Shown here piece by piece: positions 44,333 through 55,900 of a stretch of 64,000 bases of DNA. The DNA is taken from the NCBI GenBank assembly GCA_022419385.1, contig JAJUBI010000004.1, positions 4,755,286 through 4,819,285 on the forward strand, read 5' to 3'. Each line of letters opens with the position of its first letter. Position 1 is the first letter of the stretch. The notes beneath the pieces were generated by a model. It did no database searches. It was not told the DNA's origin and saw nothing but the letters and a program-made list of their open reading frames with translations. Source of the stretch: Paraconiothyrium sp. Pb-2020 (Eukaryota; Ascomycota; Dothideomycetes; Pleosporales; Didymosphaeriaceae). Position numbers and translations under genes: made by a program.

Positions 44333-44651
44333 GTAATAGGCTGGCATCTTTCGCAAGGCTGACCGATTGTGCTAGAATTCCGGTGTACACCCCGGCAGAC
44401 ACGTCATACTATGTGTTGTATCGCCGGATTTGGAATATCGCTGATAAGGAAAAATTGCATATAGACGCGCAACAGACAGCCAAGATGGATCACGACGAAT
44501 AAGGTCACTTCAAGCAGCTGCAAAAAATTGGTCTGATTTATTCGTCTTATGTGCGAGCACAAAGGAAGCAGCTGCTACCACGGAGTCTATTATTATCATA
44601 GACTTGAAGCAGGCCTCAGACTACACTTATATAAAGAACCTTGTCAAGGCG

Positions 44652-46514
44652 ATGGATGCATCTGGTTCTTGGGCTGCGCGCGCACAGTCGTCAATTTCCA
44701 CTCACGTGCATCCAGTAATCATGGACTCTACAAACTCAGCAACGTCCTCAATGTATACAAGACTACCACTATCAGCCTCCACGAAGGAAATCCGAGTTAT
44801 GGTCATTGAGCCAGGCCACAGACACACGCCGATATTTGCATCGATGCAGATCGTCGACCTCGATGATCCCAGGCGTGCAGAATTTGCCGCCTTGTCTTAT
44901 ACCTGGGGCAACCAACCCCATTCGAAGTCCATCTACATCTACGGCAAGGAAACATTTGTTTCTCCCAATTTATTCGAAGCGCTACAGCATCTTCGCGAAT
45001 CCGATCGACAATTGACTATCTGGATTGACGCAATCTGTATAAATCAGAAAGATAGTTCAGAACGCTCGGCGCAAGTGGCCATGATGGATGTCATCTACAA
45101 AAAGTGCGAAGTGGTTCACATGTGGCTAGGGTGCTACAATCAGCCCATGAGGTTTCACCACAGCCCTTTCGCACTCATCGAGCATTTTCGTGACGACAAG
45201 CACTTTTTTGAATTACCGGGATATCACTGGAACAGCAATGCTGCTGTTTGGGAGTGCGATATAACGGATCTAGAATTCCGATCCATGATGGACGCATTTA
45301 TTTTACTTTACGAGAGCACTTGGTGGGTTAGGGCTTGGACTGCACAAGAAGCGATATTACCTAGAACGGCTGTCTTTCGATATGGTGATTGGACGATGCC
45401 AATGGAGGATCCCTGGACATGTCAACTCAGGCGAATCCACCACTTAGGTAACCCTTGTTGTAGGGTTGCATATCTGGCAACTGGGGATACCCCTGGACCA
45501 CTAATGGAGATAGATCATGTCCTTACCGTGGTTGACTGTGTCAAGTCCATTCAAAATCCGAGCGGCCCTTACCAAACGCTGCTTGATGTCTACCGAAGAT
45601 TCGCAAACCGAGAATGCTCCAATCCGCGGGACAAAATTTATTCTATATTGGGATTCCTCGGTTCTCATATGCCTAAGATCGTACCGGACTACACCCGACC
45701 TGTTGGCGAAGTATATTTGGACGCGTTCTGTTCCATGATCAGAGAGAAGGGATACAATTTGTCTGCTCTATTAGGGGAAGGCTTCAACAGCGAAAAATAT
45801 GGACTTCCATCGTGGGTTCCGGACTTTTTCGGAACGTATGGCGCCCCTGGTTACTTCCTTACGCGAGCCCTACGCGCCTATCCTCTGTTCAACGCTTCTG
45901 GGAGTAGGTCGGGGAAGATAGATGTAATTGACCGCGCGTCTCTCCAGGTGAAGGGATTTTGCATTGATAAGATTGAAGCGAAGTCCAACCTCATGAATGC
46001 AGGACGAGCTACGAATCGTGGTGAGATCTTAGAGGACTGGCGTCGCACTTGTCGTCAACATGGTATCAATGTCAACACGACCACTAGAGATAAGGTTTTC
46101 TCCCTCCTACTGGCAGGTGAGATGGTTGAGAACTTATTGACAACTAATTACCATCTGCTCCGAGACGGCCACCCGGATTTGCCGACAGACGACCAATGGC
46201 AAAGGTACATGAGTGTGGAGGCGGATGGATCAACACTTCCCCGTCCGTACCGTATCACAGTAGGGTGTATGGTGGACCGCAAGGTTCTTTTTGTCACATC
46301 AAGTGGGCGTATTGGGCTCTCGTGGCCCCGGGCGGAAATTGGAGACGAAGTATGGATCTTAGACGGAGCCAATGCACCATTTCTGCTACGCAAGTGTACG
46401 AAAGATGGCCGCAAAAACCACCGACTACTAGTGGGAGACGTGTATGTATATGGGGTAATGCACGGGGAGTGTATCAATAATACACAAGCGAGTGAACTAG
46501 TAACTCTCATTTAA
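44652..46514 (+). CDS. HET-domain (heterokaryon incompatibility) protein
   Basis: Intronless, 620 aa from ATG 44652; the open frame upstream starts with TTG, and a second possible ATG is 44721. HET domain (PF06985) begins at about residue 45: IRVMVIEPG, EFAALSYTWGN, IWIDAICINQKDSSERSAQV, VYKKCEVVHMWLG in equivalent form (MDVIYKKCEVVHMWLG), WWVRAWTAQEAIL. These are the three conserved HET blocks, all present and in frame. After the HET domain comes NPRDKIYSILGFL and the long C-terminal region usual for these proteins, with LPSWVPDF. HET proteins induce cell death after fusion of genetically different hyphae. No second known domain seen. Intact, unlike the HET locus at 32.9 kb. Confidence 0.9.
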   Translation: MDASGSWAARAQSSISTHVHPVIMDSTNSATSSMYTRLPLSASTKEIRVMVIEPGHRHTPIFASMQIVDLDDPRRAEFAALSYTWGNQPHSKSIYIYGKETFVSPNLFEALQHLRESDRQLTIWIDAICINQKDSSERSAQVAMMDVIYKKCEVVHMWLGCYNQPMRFHHSPFALIEHFRDDKHFFELPGYHWNSNAAVWECDITDLEFRSMMDAFILLYESTWWVRAWTAQEAILPRTAVFRYGDWTMPMEDPWTCQLRRIHHLGNPCCRVAYLATGDTPGPLMEIDHVLTVVDCVKSIQNPSGPYQTLLDVYRRFANRECSNPRDKIYSILGFLGSHMPKIVPDYTRPVGEVYLDAFCSMIREKGYNLSALLGEGFNSEKYGLPSWVPDFFGTYGAPGYFLTRALRAYPLFNASGSRSGKIDVIDRASLQVKGFCIDKIEAKSNLMNAGRATNRGEILEDWRRTCRQHGINVNTTTRDKVFSLLLAGEMVENLLTTNYHLLRDGHPDLPTDDQWQRYMSVEADGSTLPRPYRITVGCMVDRKVLFVTSSGRIGLSWPRAEIGDEVWILDGANAPFLLRKCTKDGRKNHRLLVGDVYVYGVMHGECINNTQASELVTLI

Positions 46515-46877
46515 AAGAAAAATAAAGCCACTCTTGGTAGAATACTAGACTTTTCTTATTATTATAAGATTACCAGGAACCTGCACTTTGCTTAAGTTAC
46601 TGAAGCTAGATTTTGAGGTGTTGGTAGGGTACCCGCTCTTGAAAATCGCAATAGCCATCGACGACATGATTCGATCTATTTCTGGAGATGATATGCACAT
46701 ACTCAGACAGTAGATTGTGACTCAGCTAAATAGGGCACGTATCTAATCTAAACTCTTATTTACACTGGGTTTCTTTATTGCTAGCGGATGTAATTATTTC
46801 CCTTTGTATTTAGGAGCTACCCTAAACAGAGATGAGGCTACACCATTCTCAACGGCCCGCAAAACGCAATGCTTCGC
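46515..46877. other. Intergenic region between convergent genes
   Basis: AT-rich 3' flanks. Nothing else seen. Confidence 0.4.
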
Positions 46878-47660
46878 CTACAAAACAGCACGCATGACTC
46901 TGCTCTTCGCCTGCCCAGCGCCAACCTTCTTCACAAGCTCGTCTCCAATCGTCGCCAAACTGGCCTCAAACTCCTCCGCCGTGCTCGCACCCCAGTTCAC
47001 ATCCTTCGCGACCGCATCCTCACCTGGGAACGCCAAGTACAGAACATCGTGATCTCCGTGCCCGGCGTTTCCACTCAAACCCTCATCCGGGAAGCACTGC
47101 TTCGCCAGGCTCAGGGACGTCTCGCCGGTGACCTTTCCGCCATTGACATCGCCCCACACGCCGTACACGAGCTTATCACCGCACACAACGGCAACGATAC
47201 TCAATGGCTGGATATCCGCGTCGGCAGTGGGATCGAACTTCTTACCGCCATCGCCCTCCTCGGCGCTGTTGTCGTTACCCAGAACCACAAAGTTGTGAAT
47301 ATGCGTGTTCAAATCATCCACCGCGCCACCCGAATACTCCTGCACGAGGTCCTTGAACGCAGTCATAGACTGGCCGCTGGGGTCATCGCCGCAGTCGCCG
47401 GTGCCCATACCGGAGCCGTCGCAGTCGATATCAGCGTCTGCATAGCCGTTGGAGGTGTCCTTGAGGAACACCGCGCTTGAAGAGTCATCTTTGCAGTAGA
47501 CAGTGTCAGCGTCGCCTTGGCCGGAGGAGTACTCGATGGAGATGGGGTTCGCGCAGTCGACGTCCTTGTGAGATTCATAGAAAGATTTGAGGTTGGAGGG
47601 TACCTCGCGGCACGCTGCGACGCCGGCAAGGAGGACGGCGAGAGAGGTCGTGGAGCGCAT
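46878..47660 (-). CDS. Secreted fungal chitosanase, GH75
   Basis: Single exon, 260 aa, ATG 47660. Signal peptide MRSTTSLAVLLAGVAA. The family landmarks of fungal chitosanase (PF07335) follow: YADADIDCDGSG, FVVLGNDNS, SIVAVVCGDKLVYGVWGDVN, GETSLSLAKQCFP, DVLYLAFPG. Asp171 (WGDVNG) and Glu180 (GETSLS) correspond to the Asp/Glu pair reported as catalytic in the Fusarium solani enzyme; the loop between them is shorter here. It cleaves deacetylated chitin outside the cell. It lies between two HET genes but probably has no part in recognition. Complete and confident. Confidence 0.93.
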   Translation of the reverse strand: MRSTTSLAVLLAGVAACREVPSNLKSFYESHKDVDCANPISIEYSSGQGDADTVYCKDDSSSAVFLKDTSNGYADADIDCDGSGMGTGDCGDDPSGQSMTAFKDLVQEYSGGAVDDLNTHIHNFVVLGNDNSAEEGDGGKKFDPTADADIQPLSIVAVVCGDKLVYGVWGDVNGGKVTGETSLSLAKQCFPDEGLSGNAGHGDHDVLYLAFPGEDAVAKDVNWGASTAEEFEASLATIGDELVKKVGAGQAKSRVMRAVL

Positions 47661-49860
47661 TTTGGTATGTTGATTGGAGAGTTGAGAAAGTTAAAGGAAG
47701 ATGTCCAAGAGTGTTTATCAAAATACAAAGAGCGAAGCAGCTGAACGAAGCGAAAGAGCGTAACGCGAAAGGCTGGAAAAGCGAAGGCTTGAATAGGATG
47801 TCTGGTTGTTCAGCCTCCCAAGCCCTACCTCAGCCTTTATATTGGACCTCTCAGCCTCGTATTCGACCGTTTCCAGGCGCACAACTATTTCTGACCTATT
47901 CTGGTACTACCATCTAAGGTGATCAGCGGTGGCAGAGGGCAGAACAAACCCGCATTTCACGTTCCGTTGCTTTGCAACGGAACTCCAGCCAGTGGTAAAC
48001 GATTCTAGCTCGTAATTGCGGATTAGTCACGCGAAACTCCGCGTTGTTGTGAAACGCCGAGGCCGCGTTTGGGCCACGTTCTTGCGGACTTCCAGAATGG
48101 GGGATCAGCATCGCTCAAGGACCAATCAGATCCCGGCCCCCAGAAGGGCAAGAAATTGCGAAATTGCGGAACCAGCAATGACGGCACGAGATCATGTAGG
48201 CTCGTTGCAATGATGGAAGTAGCTTCAGCAAGGATTAATGTAAGAATGGGAAAACCAAGCGCAGTGACGGACGCTTTACATACGCAACACCCACGATAGA
48301 ATTGTTTACGATCCTATTCAAGAAAGACTCATTCCTCCACGCAAAAGTTAAACACAGTGTCATTGTTTTCGACTTGTGTTTCGTACTATTTCGGGACTGC
48401 CATAGCGCACCGATCTGTGTATGTAACATGATCTTCGTGTTCAGGACAGCGGAACTTATTAAGCTTGCCGTGTCTCCACTTTGACGTCCGGCCCAGGGGC
48501 CAAGACGGGATAGCATCATACGAGTAATCACCAAAAGCAGAAGACTAGTGTCCGAGAATGGAAGCTTGCGGCCTTCAGTCTACGTAAATTGATGTGTGGA
48601 TTGGCCGCACTGGAAGAGGCCATACCATCTTTTGCTGAAAATTTGTTGACGAAGTGATGTGGAAGACAGCACAATTTCGCCTAATGAAACTAAGCAGGAA
48701 TTCCAGTATAATCCAAAGACAAAGTCCTTGAAGTGATCAAGCCAAGTATGGAAGACCCGAGCCCCTGTGACCCATATTCCGCTCGTGTAATCAACACGTA
48801 TGACTCTTGTTGAAGCCCAAGGGCCTGCTTCTTCATACGCATGCTGCGCAATGGCTTATTCTGTCCCCATACATAGGACCGGGAAGATGAACTTCTGACG
48901 CAATTCAGATGTAAAGGTCTTGGGTCTCTGGTATATGACCTTGCGCCCCTATTCGAGGCCTGAGTAGATCAATTCACCCTTGCTTAACTCTAGGGTCCGC
49001 ACAATAAACAATATTGATGTAGGAAGACCCCTTTACGCCTCAGGCTTCATCCCACTATGTAGGAGGATGCAAGAGCGTTACAGGAACAAGGCGGTCCTCT
49101 TGATGCAGCCTACCCATCCATATCGGACCCTATCCGCACTTCGCGACTAGACTCAATCTCGCGGCCTCGCGATGTCCTCTCAGCGATGCCCTCTCACCAG
49201 CCTCAGCCTCACCAATACCACCGGACCTCCTATCCACCATTATCTTGAAGGCCCCCTTCACCTGTCGACGACGCCCTTTCTGCGCCGCAAGGTGTCGACT
49301 GTCATCCCCAAGGTGCGTAACAATGTGATCTTCGGTTCAGCATCTAACTCTCCTAACAGCCAATTCGACGATACCTAGGTACTACGCGCTTCCACCACCA
49401 CCAAGACGGCTCCGTTGTCTGGGCGGAGTACACTGGCGGCTCAATCACGAAATACTCGCTCATCGCTACGGTAAAAGAGAGGTGAGGTCGTGAGTAGGGA
49501 CCCAAAGGTGCGAGGTCATAGCATCAATTGATCTGACGGAATGTCTCCATTGGTCCCAAGGAAGTAAAGAGGGTAAACATACAAAGCGAAGCGCAGTATA
49601 CTCGCCTAACAGGCAAAGGCTCACGGCATGTTAGGCGAGTAGCCTCTGCTCCATGGTTCCTGAACCCTGTTAGACTGATGCACTCCTATTGGACAAAGCA
49701 TCTAATTGGTCGCTTGCTAACCACCCCTGTAATGCACTAGGCAGAAATCCAGAACCCCTTTAGATTAGCACAGCCTGGTTGGGTCGCGAGCTCATCTTTG
49801 CGCGGAGAGATCGTGTCACAATGCAACTCGAGCATCTTACTCGAGCCCAGACTGGACTCC
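47661..49860. other. Long intergenic region
   Basis: 2.2 kb with no recognised gene. Contains the chitosanase promoter on the left and, near the right end, the 13-bp inverted repeat listed separately. Frames at 48235-48534 (minus) and 49172-49378 (plus) are unsupported. Confidence 0.45.
49599..49641. repeat. Perfect 13-bp inverted repeat, 17-nt loop
   Basis: TACTCGCCTAACA at 49599-49611 is the exact reverse complement of TGTTAGGCGAGTA at 49629-49641. It lies about 220 bp before the HET start at 49861. It could be a protein-binding palindrome, a cruciform/hairpin or a transposon footprint. Confidence 0.8.
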
Positions 49861-52161
49861 ATGCATTCGCCATCCTCCATTCGAGATCTTCCCGAGTTGT
49901 CTGGCCAAAAGACAAAAGACTTGCACGGCAATGTCATGTCCCACGCTTGCGACGAAGCCTGGCTCAAGATTGATCGGCCTTTCACGGAGCAACGCAGCGA
50001 CGGTGAACATAGAACGGGCTCAGAGACCGACTCAACGGGTACCAGCGACCTGGAGTCTATTGATGACGCCTCTGTCTCGCCCGCTTCTGCCTCGCCCACT
50101 AGCGCTATCGCTACACTTCGAATAGACTCCGACGATCACCAGCATGAGAGAATCATTGATAGTGAGAATCACAATTACTCTAACGAGTTTTATTTCCCAC
50201 TAAATGTATCGAAACAAGAGATACGCCTCCTGGAAGTCATCGCCACTAGCCCAATCATCACATGCAACCTGGAAACTGTGTCATTGCATGAAGAGCATGT
50301 TTTCTCAGCGTTATCATACGTCTGGGGTGACATGAAAGACACCGAAAGCATCTTCGTCAACGGCGAACGCGTGGACATCGGCGCCAATCTTGCCCGTGCA
50401 ATTAGAGCTGCACACAACCACCTCTCGCTTACCAACAGTAAGAAAATATGGGCTGACGCTCTTTGCATCAACCAATCCGATGTAAGGGAGAAGAATCACC
50501 AAATCCCCTTGATGAGGACGATCTATGGCACTGCGGACTGTACACTTGCTTGCTTGGGCTCCGCAGCTTCCAACGATGAAATGAGCGATGTGTTAGAGGC
50601 GATTGAGTACTTCTCAGAACCAGCACGGATGTGGAGCTTGTCACCTTCTCGAAAGCACGCAAGGAAGTATCTTGCCAACTCGTTCTCGACACACATTGAA
50701 GCGGATGACGGCGTCTGGCACACTACTTTTGCAAAGCTGGAAACTTTTGAACACGATCCATACTGGGGCCGTGTGTGGACCTACCAAGAAGTTGCAATCG
50801 GGCATCCCATTCACTTTATCTCGTTCAATATGAGCTTGTCGCTAGATCAGCTGATTGTCACGAAGAAGTTTTTAAGGATGTGCGTCGCTCACATGAACTC
50901 GATGGATACCGAAGTCAACCTTTCGCCCCTAGCACAGTTTCTCTTAGAAGGTATCTCCCGCTCACTAAACGCCATCCACGTAGCCGAAGCTGCAGGAAAA
51001 AGCCTAAAAAAGCTAGAAGAGTGTCCCTATTCGTCGCGTCAACGCGATGAAATTCTAGTACGCCGGTTGCGGGAATGCTGCCTTCATGCGGAAGAACGTC
51101 ATGCAACTGAACCCAAAGACTATGTCTATGGGTACGCTGCGTTCTTCCCTTCTGTACTTCAGCCGGATTATTCACCTCAAAAGGCAGTCGCTAGTGTGTT
51201 TGCTGATTTGGCCGAGCAGATCCTCCTGATGAGTGGCGGGAGAAGCTTGTCTTTTCTGAGCTATGCGGGAATCGGGTTTGATTGGCAAACAATACCTGGA
51301 CTTCCCTCGTGGGCGCCAAACCTATCCGGTTGTGCCACGAGCAGAAAACATAATCGCCCTGAGTTGCGTGACAACTCCACAACCTATCAAATCTTGATTT
51401 CTCCGATCCCCACCATAATTCGAACAACCGGATCGTTTCATTGTACTGCCGTCTTTATGGACACATGTGTGAGCATAGGCCCCAACAAATCCTCATTAGA
51501 GACCGACGACACTTCCAATGTGGACAATTTCAATAGAAGATCTTTCGATAGGGACATGAAATGGTTGTTCACAATCTTATTTCATGCGAGTGCAAGTGGA
51601 CAGCCTGTCGCGCCCAAGCTCCACGCGCTGATATACGCACTCGTTCCGCAGAACAGTGACACGTCCCACAATGCGACTGCAACTCCCGCGCAACGCTGGT
51701 GGCGGTATCTATACGTTGTAGTATACGAACTCGTACAAATATCAAAGAAGAAAACATTTGAGGGAGCCAAAAACAGGGAGTCTTTCCTCGAAAGCTTGCT
51801 ACCTGATGGCAAAGACCGCGTAAACTTCCGTATCTACGAAAATGAACGCAGAGATCATCCTGATCGCTCTAGAGCTATATACGAAGCTGGTTATAAAGAT
51901 CTGGCAATGTTCTACCCTCGGTGGAGGACATCACGCTTAGGGTATACTTCTCGAGCCCGGTTCGGGATGTTTCCACCCTTTATACAGACAGGCGATCTAA
52001 TTGCCAAGATTGATGGACTTTCGAAGCCAGTGGTTCTAAGAAAAGTCGACCAACATTATACGTTTGTGCAATTCTGCAGCATACCCGCCTACGATGGAAT
52101 TGACGTCTTTCTACTGGTTCAGGCAGGCACCGTCAAGTGGTCGAGAATTGAGATACGTTAG
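49861..52161 (+). CDS. HET-domain (heterokaryon incompatibility) protein, large
   Basis: Intronless, 766 aa from ATG 49861, the first ATG of a frame that opens with TTG at 49798. An N-terminal ~110-residue Ser/Thr/Asp-rich region precedes the HET domain: IRLLEVIATSPIITCNLETV, HVFSALSYVWGDM, IWADALCINQSDVREKNHQI, TADCTLACLGS, PYWGRVWTYQEVAI. All blocks are present and in frame. EPKDYVYGYAAFF and LPSWAPNLSG follow, then a long C-terminal region without a named domain, ending near a VLRKVDQHYTFV segment common at HET C-termini. Role: trigger of incompatibility cell death, partner unknown. Confidence 0.9.
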   Translation: MHSPSSIRDLPELSGQKTKDLHGNVMSHACDEAWLKIDRPFTEQRSDGEHRTGSETDSTGTSDLESIDDASVSPASASPTSAIATLRIDSDDHQHERIIDSENHNYSNEFYFPLNVSKQEIRLLEVIATSPIITCNLETVSLHEEHVFSALSYVWGDMKDTESIFVNGERVDIGANLARAIRAAHNHLSLTNSKKIWADALCINQSDVREKNHQIPLMRTIYGTADCTLACLGSAASNDEMSDVLEAIEYFSEPARMWSLSPSRKHARKYLANSFSTHIEADDGVWHTTFAKLETFEHDPYWGRVWTYQEVAIGHPIHFISFNMSLSLDQLIVTKKFLRMCVAHMNSMDTEVNLSPLAQFLLEGISRSLNAIHVAEAAGKSLKKLEECPYSSRQRDEILVRRLRECCLHAEERHATEPKDYVYGYAAFFPSVLQPDYSPQKAVASVFADLAEQILLMSGGRSLSFLSYAGIGFDWQTIPGLPSWAPNLSGCATSRKHNRPELRDNSTTYQILISPIPTIIRTTGSFHCTAVFMDTCVSIGPNKSSLETDDTSNVDNFNRRSFDRDMKWLFTILFHASASGQPVAPKLHALIYALVPQNSDTSHNATATPAQRWWRYLYVVVYELVQISKKKTFEGAKNRESFLESLLPDGKDRVNFRIYENERRDHPDRSRAIYEAGYKDLAMFYPRWRTSRLGYTSRARFGMFPPFIQTGDLIAKIDGLSKPVVLRKVDQHYTFVQFCSIPAYDGIDVFLLVQAGTVKWSRIEIR

Positions 52162-54009
52162 CATCAAAGCTTGTATAGCTATTCCGCGCGGGGGATCTCG
52201 AACGATGCTTGGTACTGGAGTCCCTCTTCTATTAATGCTATGGAGGAGATGATTCGCCTCAGGGGATCGTATCTCTGGATACAGCGGCCCAAACAATGCG
52301 CGTACCCATAACCCCACGTACGCTCTAGAGTAGGCGGAAACGGGAAGATCTATGTGTTCAAGGCTATAGCATGATATCTAGGCCCTTGCTCTCCTCGCTC
52401 TTTCATTAGGCTTACCATGATCAAGGTCCATAATGTGAGCGTGTAACGGTGTGAAACAGTAATTAATACTTATATATAGGGTCTTAAATACTCTAAGTAT
52501 GCCAGAATCCTGGATTTTAAAAAGATAGTAAAGTTATAGATTGTATACATAGCTACGGCATCATGTGTACCCGGCCCTTCGACTATACCAAAGGCCACCT
52601 GACGAAAGATCGATTTGTAGATCGACATGGAAAATGGCGGGCCAGAAACCAGATGATATAACAACTGAAGAAAGGCGAGAAGATCGAGGAAGGGAGAGAA
52701 CTGCACGTCGCCTGACGAAAGACGTACAAGCTGACGTTTTTGACGTCATACTCAACAACCAACATGGGACTTTCCAAGTACCCTACACTAATGCGCCGAC
52801 AAGGTGCCGCCAACGAGAGCAGAGCCTAGTGAGTGGGATAGGGTGAGGGTTGGGACATTGCTGATCGTTGCGACAGGCGTCAAGGAACTTTGCAAGGTCG
52901 AATACGAAGTACAACGCTTAAAACTGTGGGCAGAAAGAAGTTTCAAGGACATAATGACAAGGCAGAAATGGAAAACCTCTCTCTTTGACTTCTGCATCCG
53001 TCTGGACAGTACCATACTTGGATACTTTGTCATGTACATGGGCGAGCAAGTTGCTTACACAGAAGGGAAGTACAAGGAGGACTTTTGAGTCTTACTGCTC
53101 GGTTGTACGCTACCCTCCAACGAGAAATAGATCGTGCATTTTCACTGGCTCGTCTCAAGATGGTAGTCTGTGTGCCTGACTCATAACATTATGCTCTATG
53201 ATAAAGCAGTTGGATCAACACAACCCCAACTTCGACACCAGATCTACCAGTCAGCTATCTAGAGTTGGATCCGTACGTGCGTCGCACGGTTCAGTCTCCA
53301 CGCGCATATTGGCTTGCAGAAAGTAAGGTGCGGCGAGCAGATAACTAAGCGAAGGTCCGGTGAACCAGCACAATAAAAAATTCTTATAAGAGACAATGCA
53401 ATGGAGCCGACCTAATTTACTACGATGTGAAATTAGGTAGCCAGTCGCCTATAATGATTGTATCATGGACCAGATCTATTGCGCACGTATACTGGCAGAG
53501 CTTTTACAGGACTGTGAAAACGTGCCCAAGTTGCAGGCGCTATATGTCAAAGTAGAAGTACACGCTCAGGAGATTAAGCCAAATCTGGGAGCAATACGGC
53601 GTGAGGTGAAGAGTACATCTTCAAATACAATGGGAAAGAGATGCACTTCTCCAAAGAGAGCAGGGGCTTATGTCATATGTTGCGCGACAAAAGATCAACA
53701 TTGCAGTCGCAGCTGATCAGTCACTAGATGAGTCTGTCAACGTGCTATTTGCTACTCAAAAGCTGCACATAGTAGGGGAAGAACATGGCGTGGTCAGACA
53801 CAACAAAAATGCTATATATACTAATACGGTGTCATGATAGAAGAGGGCGATATTGAGAGCGACGAAGATCAGCTACAAGCAGAACTAGATTAGAAAAACG
53901 AAGAATTCAGTAAGTTCGTCTTTGCAATAACGATTCTCAAGGCAGCGCGTTCGGAGACAACCTGATTATGCATGTGAATGAGAGAGCGACTCTTGTAGAG
54001 GTGAAGGCT
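52162..54009. other. Degenerate region with possible gene relics
   Basis: No intact gene. Plus-strand fragments at 52804-53088 (VEYEVQRLKLWAERSF) and 53465-53716 (ARILAELLQDCENVPKLQALY) recall the second and third helices of HeLo domains, in the right order, but without the diagnostic N-terminus. Weak evidence of a decayed HeLo-type gene. Confidence 0.3.
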
Positions 54010-54288
54010 TCAACAAATCATTGTGATGCAGACACGAGCACCAGCACAAAACTTTGTGACATCAGCTTGGATGATATGGATTCGGCGTTCGTTGAACGCT
54101 GTTGAACCGTAAGAAGGCGTTATAACCTCTGCTGCTTCGACGACCTGCTCGGCTAGTCCTGATCGTGAATTGTAGTTGACGACAACTCGAAAGTGCGATG
54201 CCAAAGCTTCGACGCAAGCAACTCCTAGCCCAGCAGAAGGCGCTGTTGCAAGTGCGACTTTTGTAACCATTGGAAAAACTGTGTTCAT
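54010..54288 (-). pseudogene. Short-chain dehydrogenase fragment
   Basis: From ATG 54288 the frame reads VTKVALATAPSAGLGVACVE, an SDR first strand and glycine-rich loop (TGxxxGxG changed to TAPSAGLG), then VVVNYNSRSGLAEQVVEA and IHIIQADVTK, the second and third strands. It stops at 54010 with no NAG motif, YxxxK or rest of the fold. A 92-codon relic, not a functional enzyme. Confidence 0.65.
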
Positions 54289-54600
54289 GCCTGAATGAAT
54301 TGGGAAGTCCGATCAGTCACATTCCTGAGATAAACATTAGGTCCATGTCCATGAGCTGAATCGATCACCGATCAAAATTAAAAGGGAGCCTTCCACGGAA
54401 TCTTTTCCGGAGTCTCAATGACCGCGGGCCGTTGAGATATCGCGTGGCCCCCGCGCCATGTTTTGCGGCCCACAATGATGCAGTGATAACGGATACCTGA
54501 TCTAGCCAGTACAAGTATCTCTGCTTGACAATTCTTGTTGACAGAGTATACTATAGTGTAGCCTCAACTTTAACGAAGGCCATGAACCAATATAGCTTTA
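54289..54600. other. Short intergenic region
   Basis: Flank of the SDR relic and the 3' end of the DUF6594 gene. Nothing else seen. Confidence 0.4.
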
Positions 54601-55555
54601 TTACGACTTCGATCCCCCACTACTAAGGTCCCCAGAGACAAATACAACAAGCACTGCCGCGTACGCCGCAGTAGCAGCAAACATCTCTGATCTTCTCGCA
54701 TCGCTTAAGACTGAAACTGAAACAGCGAAAAGGGAGATGAAAATCGCGATTAGCGCGAACCTGATTCGGTCGTTGGTGACAAGATACAACGCGACAATAG
54801 CAGCTTCTAGGAGCAATGTTGCGCCGACGATACCGACGAATGTAACGAATCTCTTAACTGTCTGGAATTCAAAGAATGCTGCAGTGTCCTCATTCAGCCC
54901 TTTTCTCCTCTGAAAGAACTAATATCATCAGGCATTTGCTTGGGGGTGACTTGGAACACCTACCACTATGGCACGACCTATCAACTGCTCAATGAATCGT
55001 GTTAGAACATCTTGGTCTCCAGTTGGGCCAATTGCGACAAAGTCGCTTTGGGGATTATCTTCCACCAAGCCTCTGCTTTGCCCGAAGAAAGGTTGGTTTT
55101 GGCGAAACCAATTGCTAAAAGCCTCCCACACTCGCCGCCTCGGTGCCGGGACGACTTGAACATGCTTATGAGCGAGCAGCATCTTATCTGCTTACGAGAT
55201 CAGTCTTGCACTCCAGAATAATAACGCACTCACTGTATCGATAAGTGAGGTCTTGTATCCGCCGCAACAACTCAAGACGTCCGGCCTCTCGGGGATCGTC
55301 CGCAGCAGCTCGTGACATAATGGTCTCAAAGCAGACGGAGGGCAACATGGAGTGGTCTGAACCATCTTTCTCGTCAACGTCATCAAAGTGTCGGAGTTGA
55401 GCTTCCAGACATATCAGCTCGCTTTGCATATACAACAAGGCTCTGGCGTTGAGCACGTTGAACCGGCGAAAGATTAATAGCTCTGAATCGGAACAAATGA
55501 ACTCCGCGAAAGTCCTATGAGAGTGCAGTGGTGGCAGCGAGTCAATCGAAGGCAT
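54601..55555 (-). CDS. DUF6594 membrane protein
   Basis: Exons 55555-55234, 55187-54964 and 54918-54601 join in frame (46- and 45-nt introns, GTGAGT and GTAGGT donors) to give 287 aa. ATG 55555 is the first in frame. The order is that of DUF6594: an N-terminal HRTFAEFICSDSELLIFRRF block, NARALLYMQSELICLEAQLR, REAGRLELLRRIQDLTYRYN, then a linker with WFRQNQPFFGQSRGLVEDNP, and three C-terminal hydrophobic helices (about 205-280). A membrane protein with a cytosolic coiled N-terminal part. Function unknown; this family is expanded in filamentous ascomycetes. Divergent from the J-domain gene. Confidence 0.85.
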
Positions 55556-55900
55556 GATGGAAAGATCGCAAAAATGAACGCTGGCTATGTGGTGCGCCGG
55601 CGATGTGGTTGATTGAAGATGCCTAGCACGGTTGGGGTTTATGCCGTGAGGGCGCAGCCTGCCGCTGCGCCTTGCACAGCGCACCGCTCGTGTCTGCAAC
55701 CTTACTAAGTCGCATTTCGCACACTCAGCCTGCTTTTCTCACGATGCTCTACCCTACAGCGACTCTCGGTTCTCCTGTCCCATATACCTATCCATTCGAT
55801 TCCGCTGTGGACGTCGAGACCCGGACGCCCCACACTCTGACGTTCCCCGCCGCCCCGCCGCCCCAACGACCAAGCAAGCCTGCGGGCTGGGCCTTCCGCC
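55556..55900. promoter_or_regulatory. Divergent promoter between DUF6594 and J-domain genes
   Basis: 345 bp between two start codons on opposite strands. Two frames here (55672-55959 plus, 55705-55902 minus) are short and unsupported. Confidence 0.5.

Noticed and set aside
46878..47660. Chitosanase as part of the recognition cluster
   Set aside because: A typical secreted GH75 enzyme; neighbourhood with HET genes is not evidence of a shared function.
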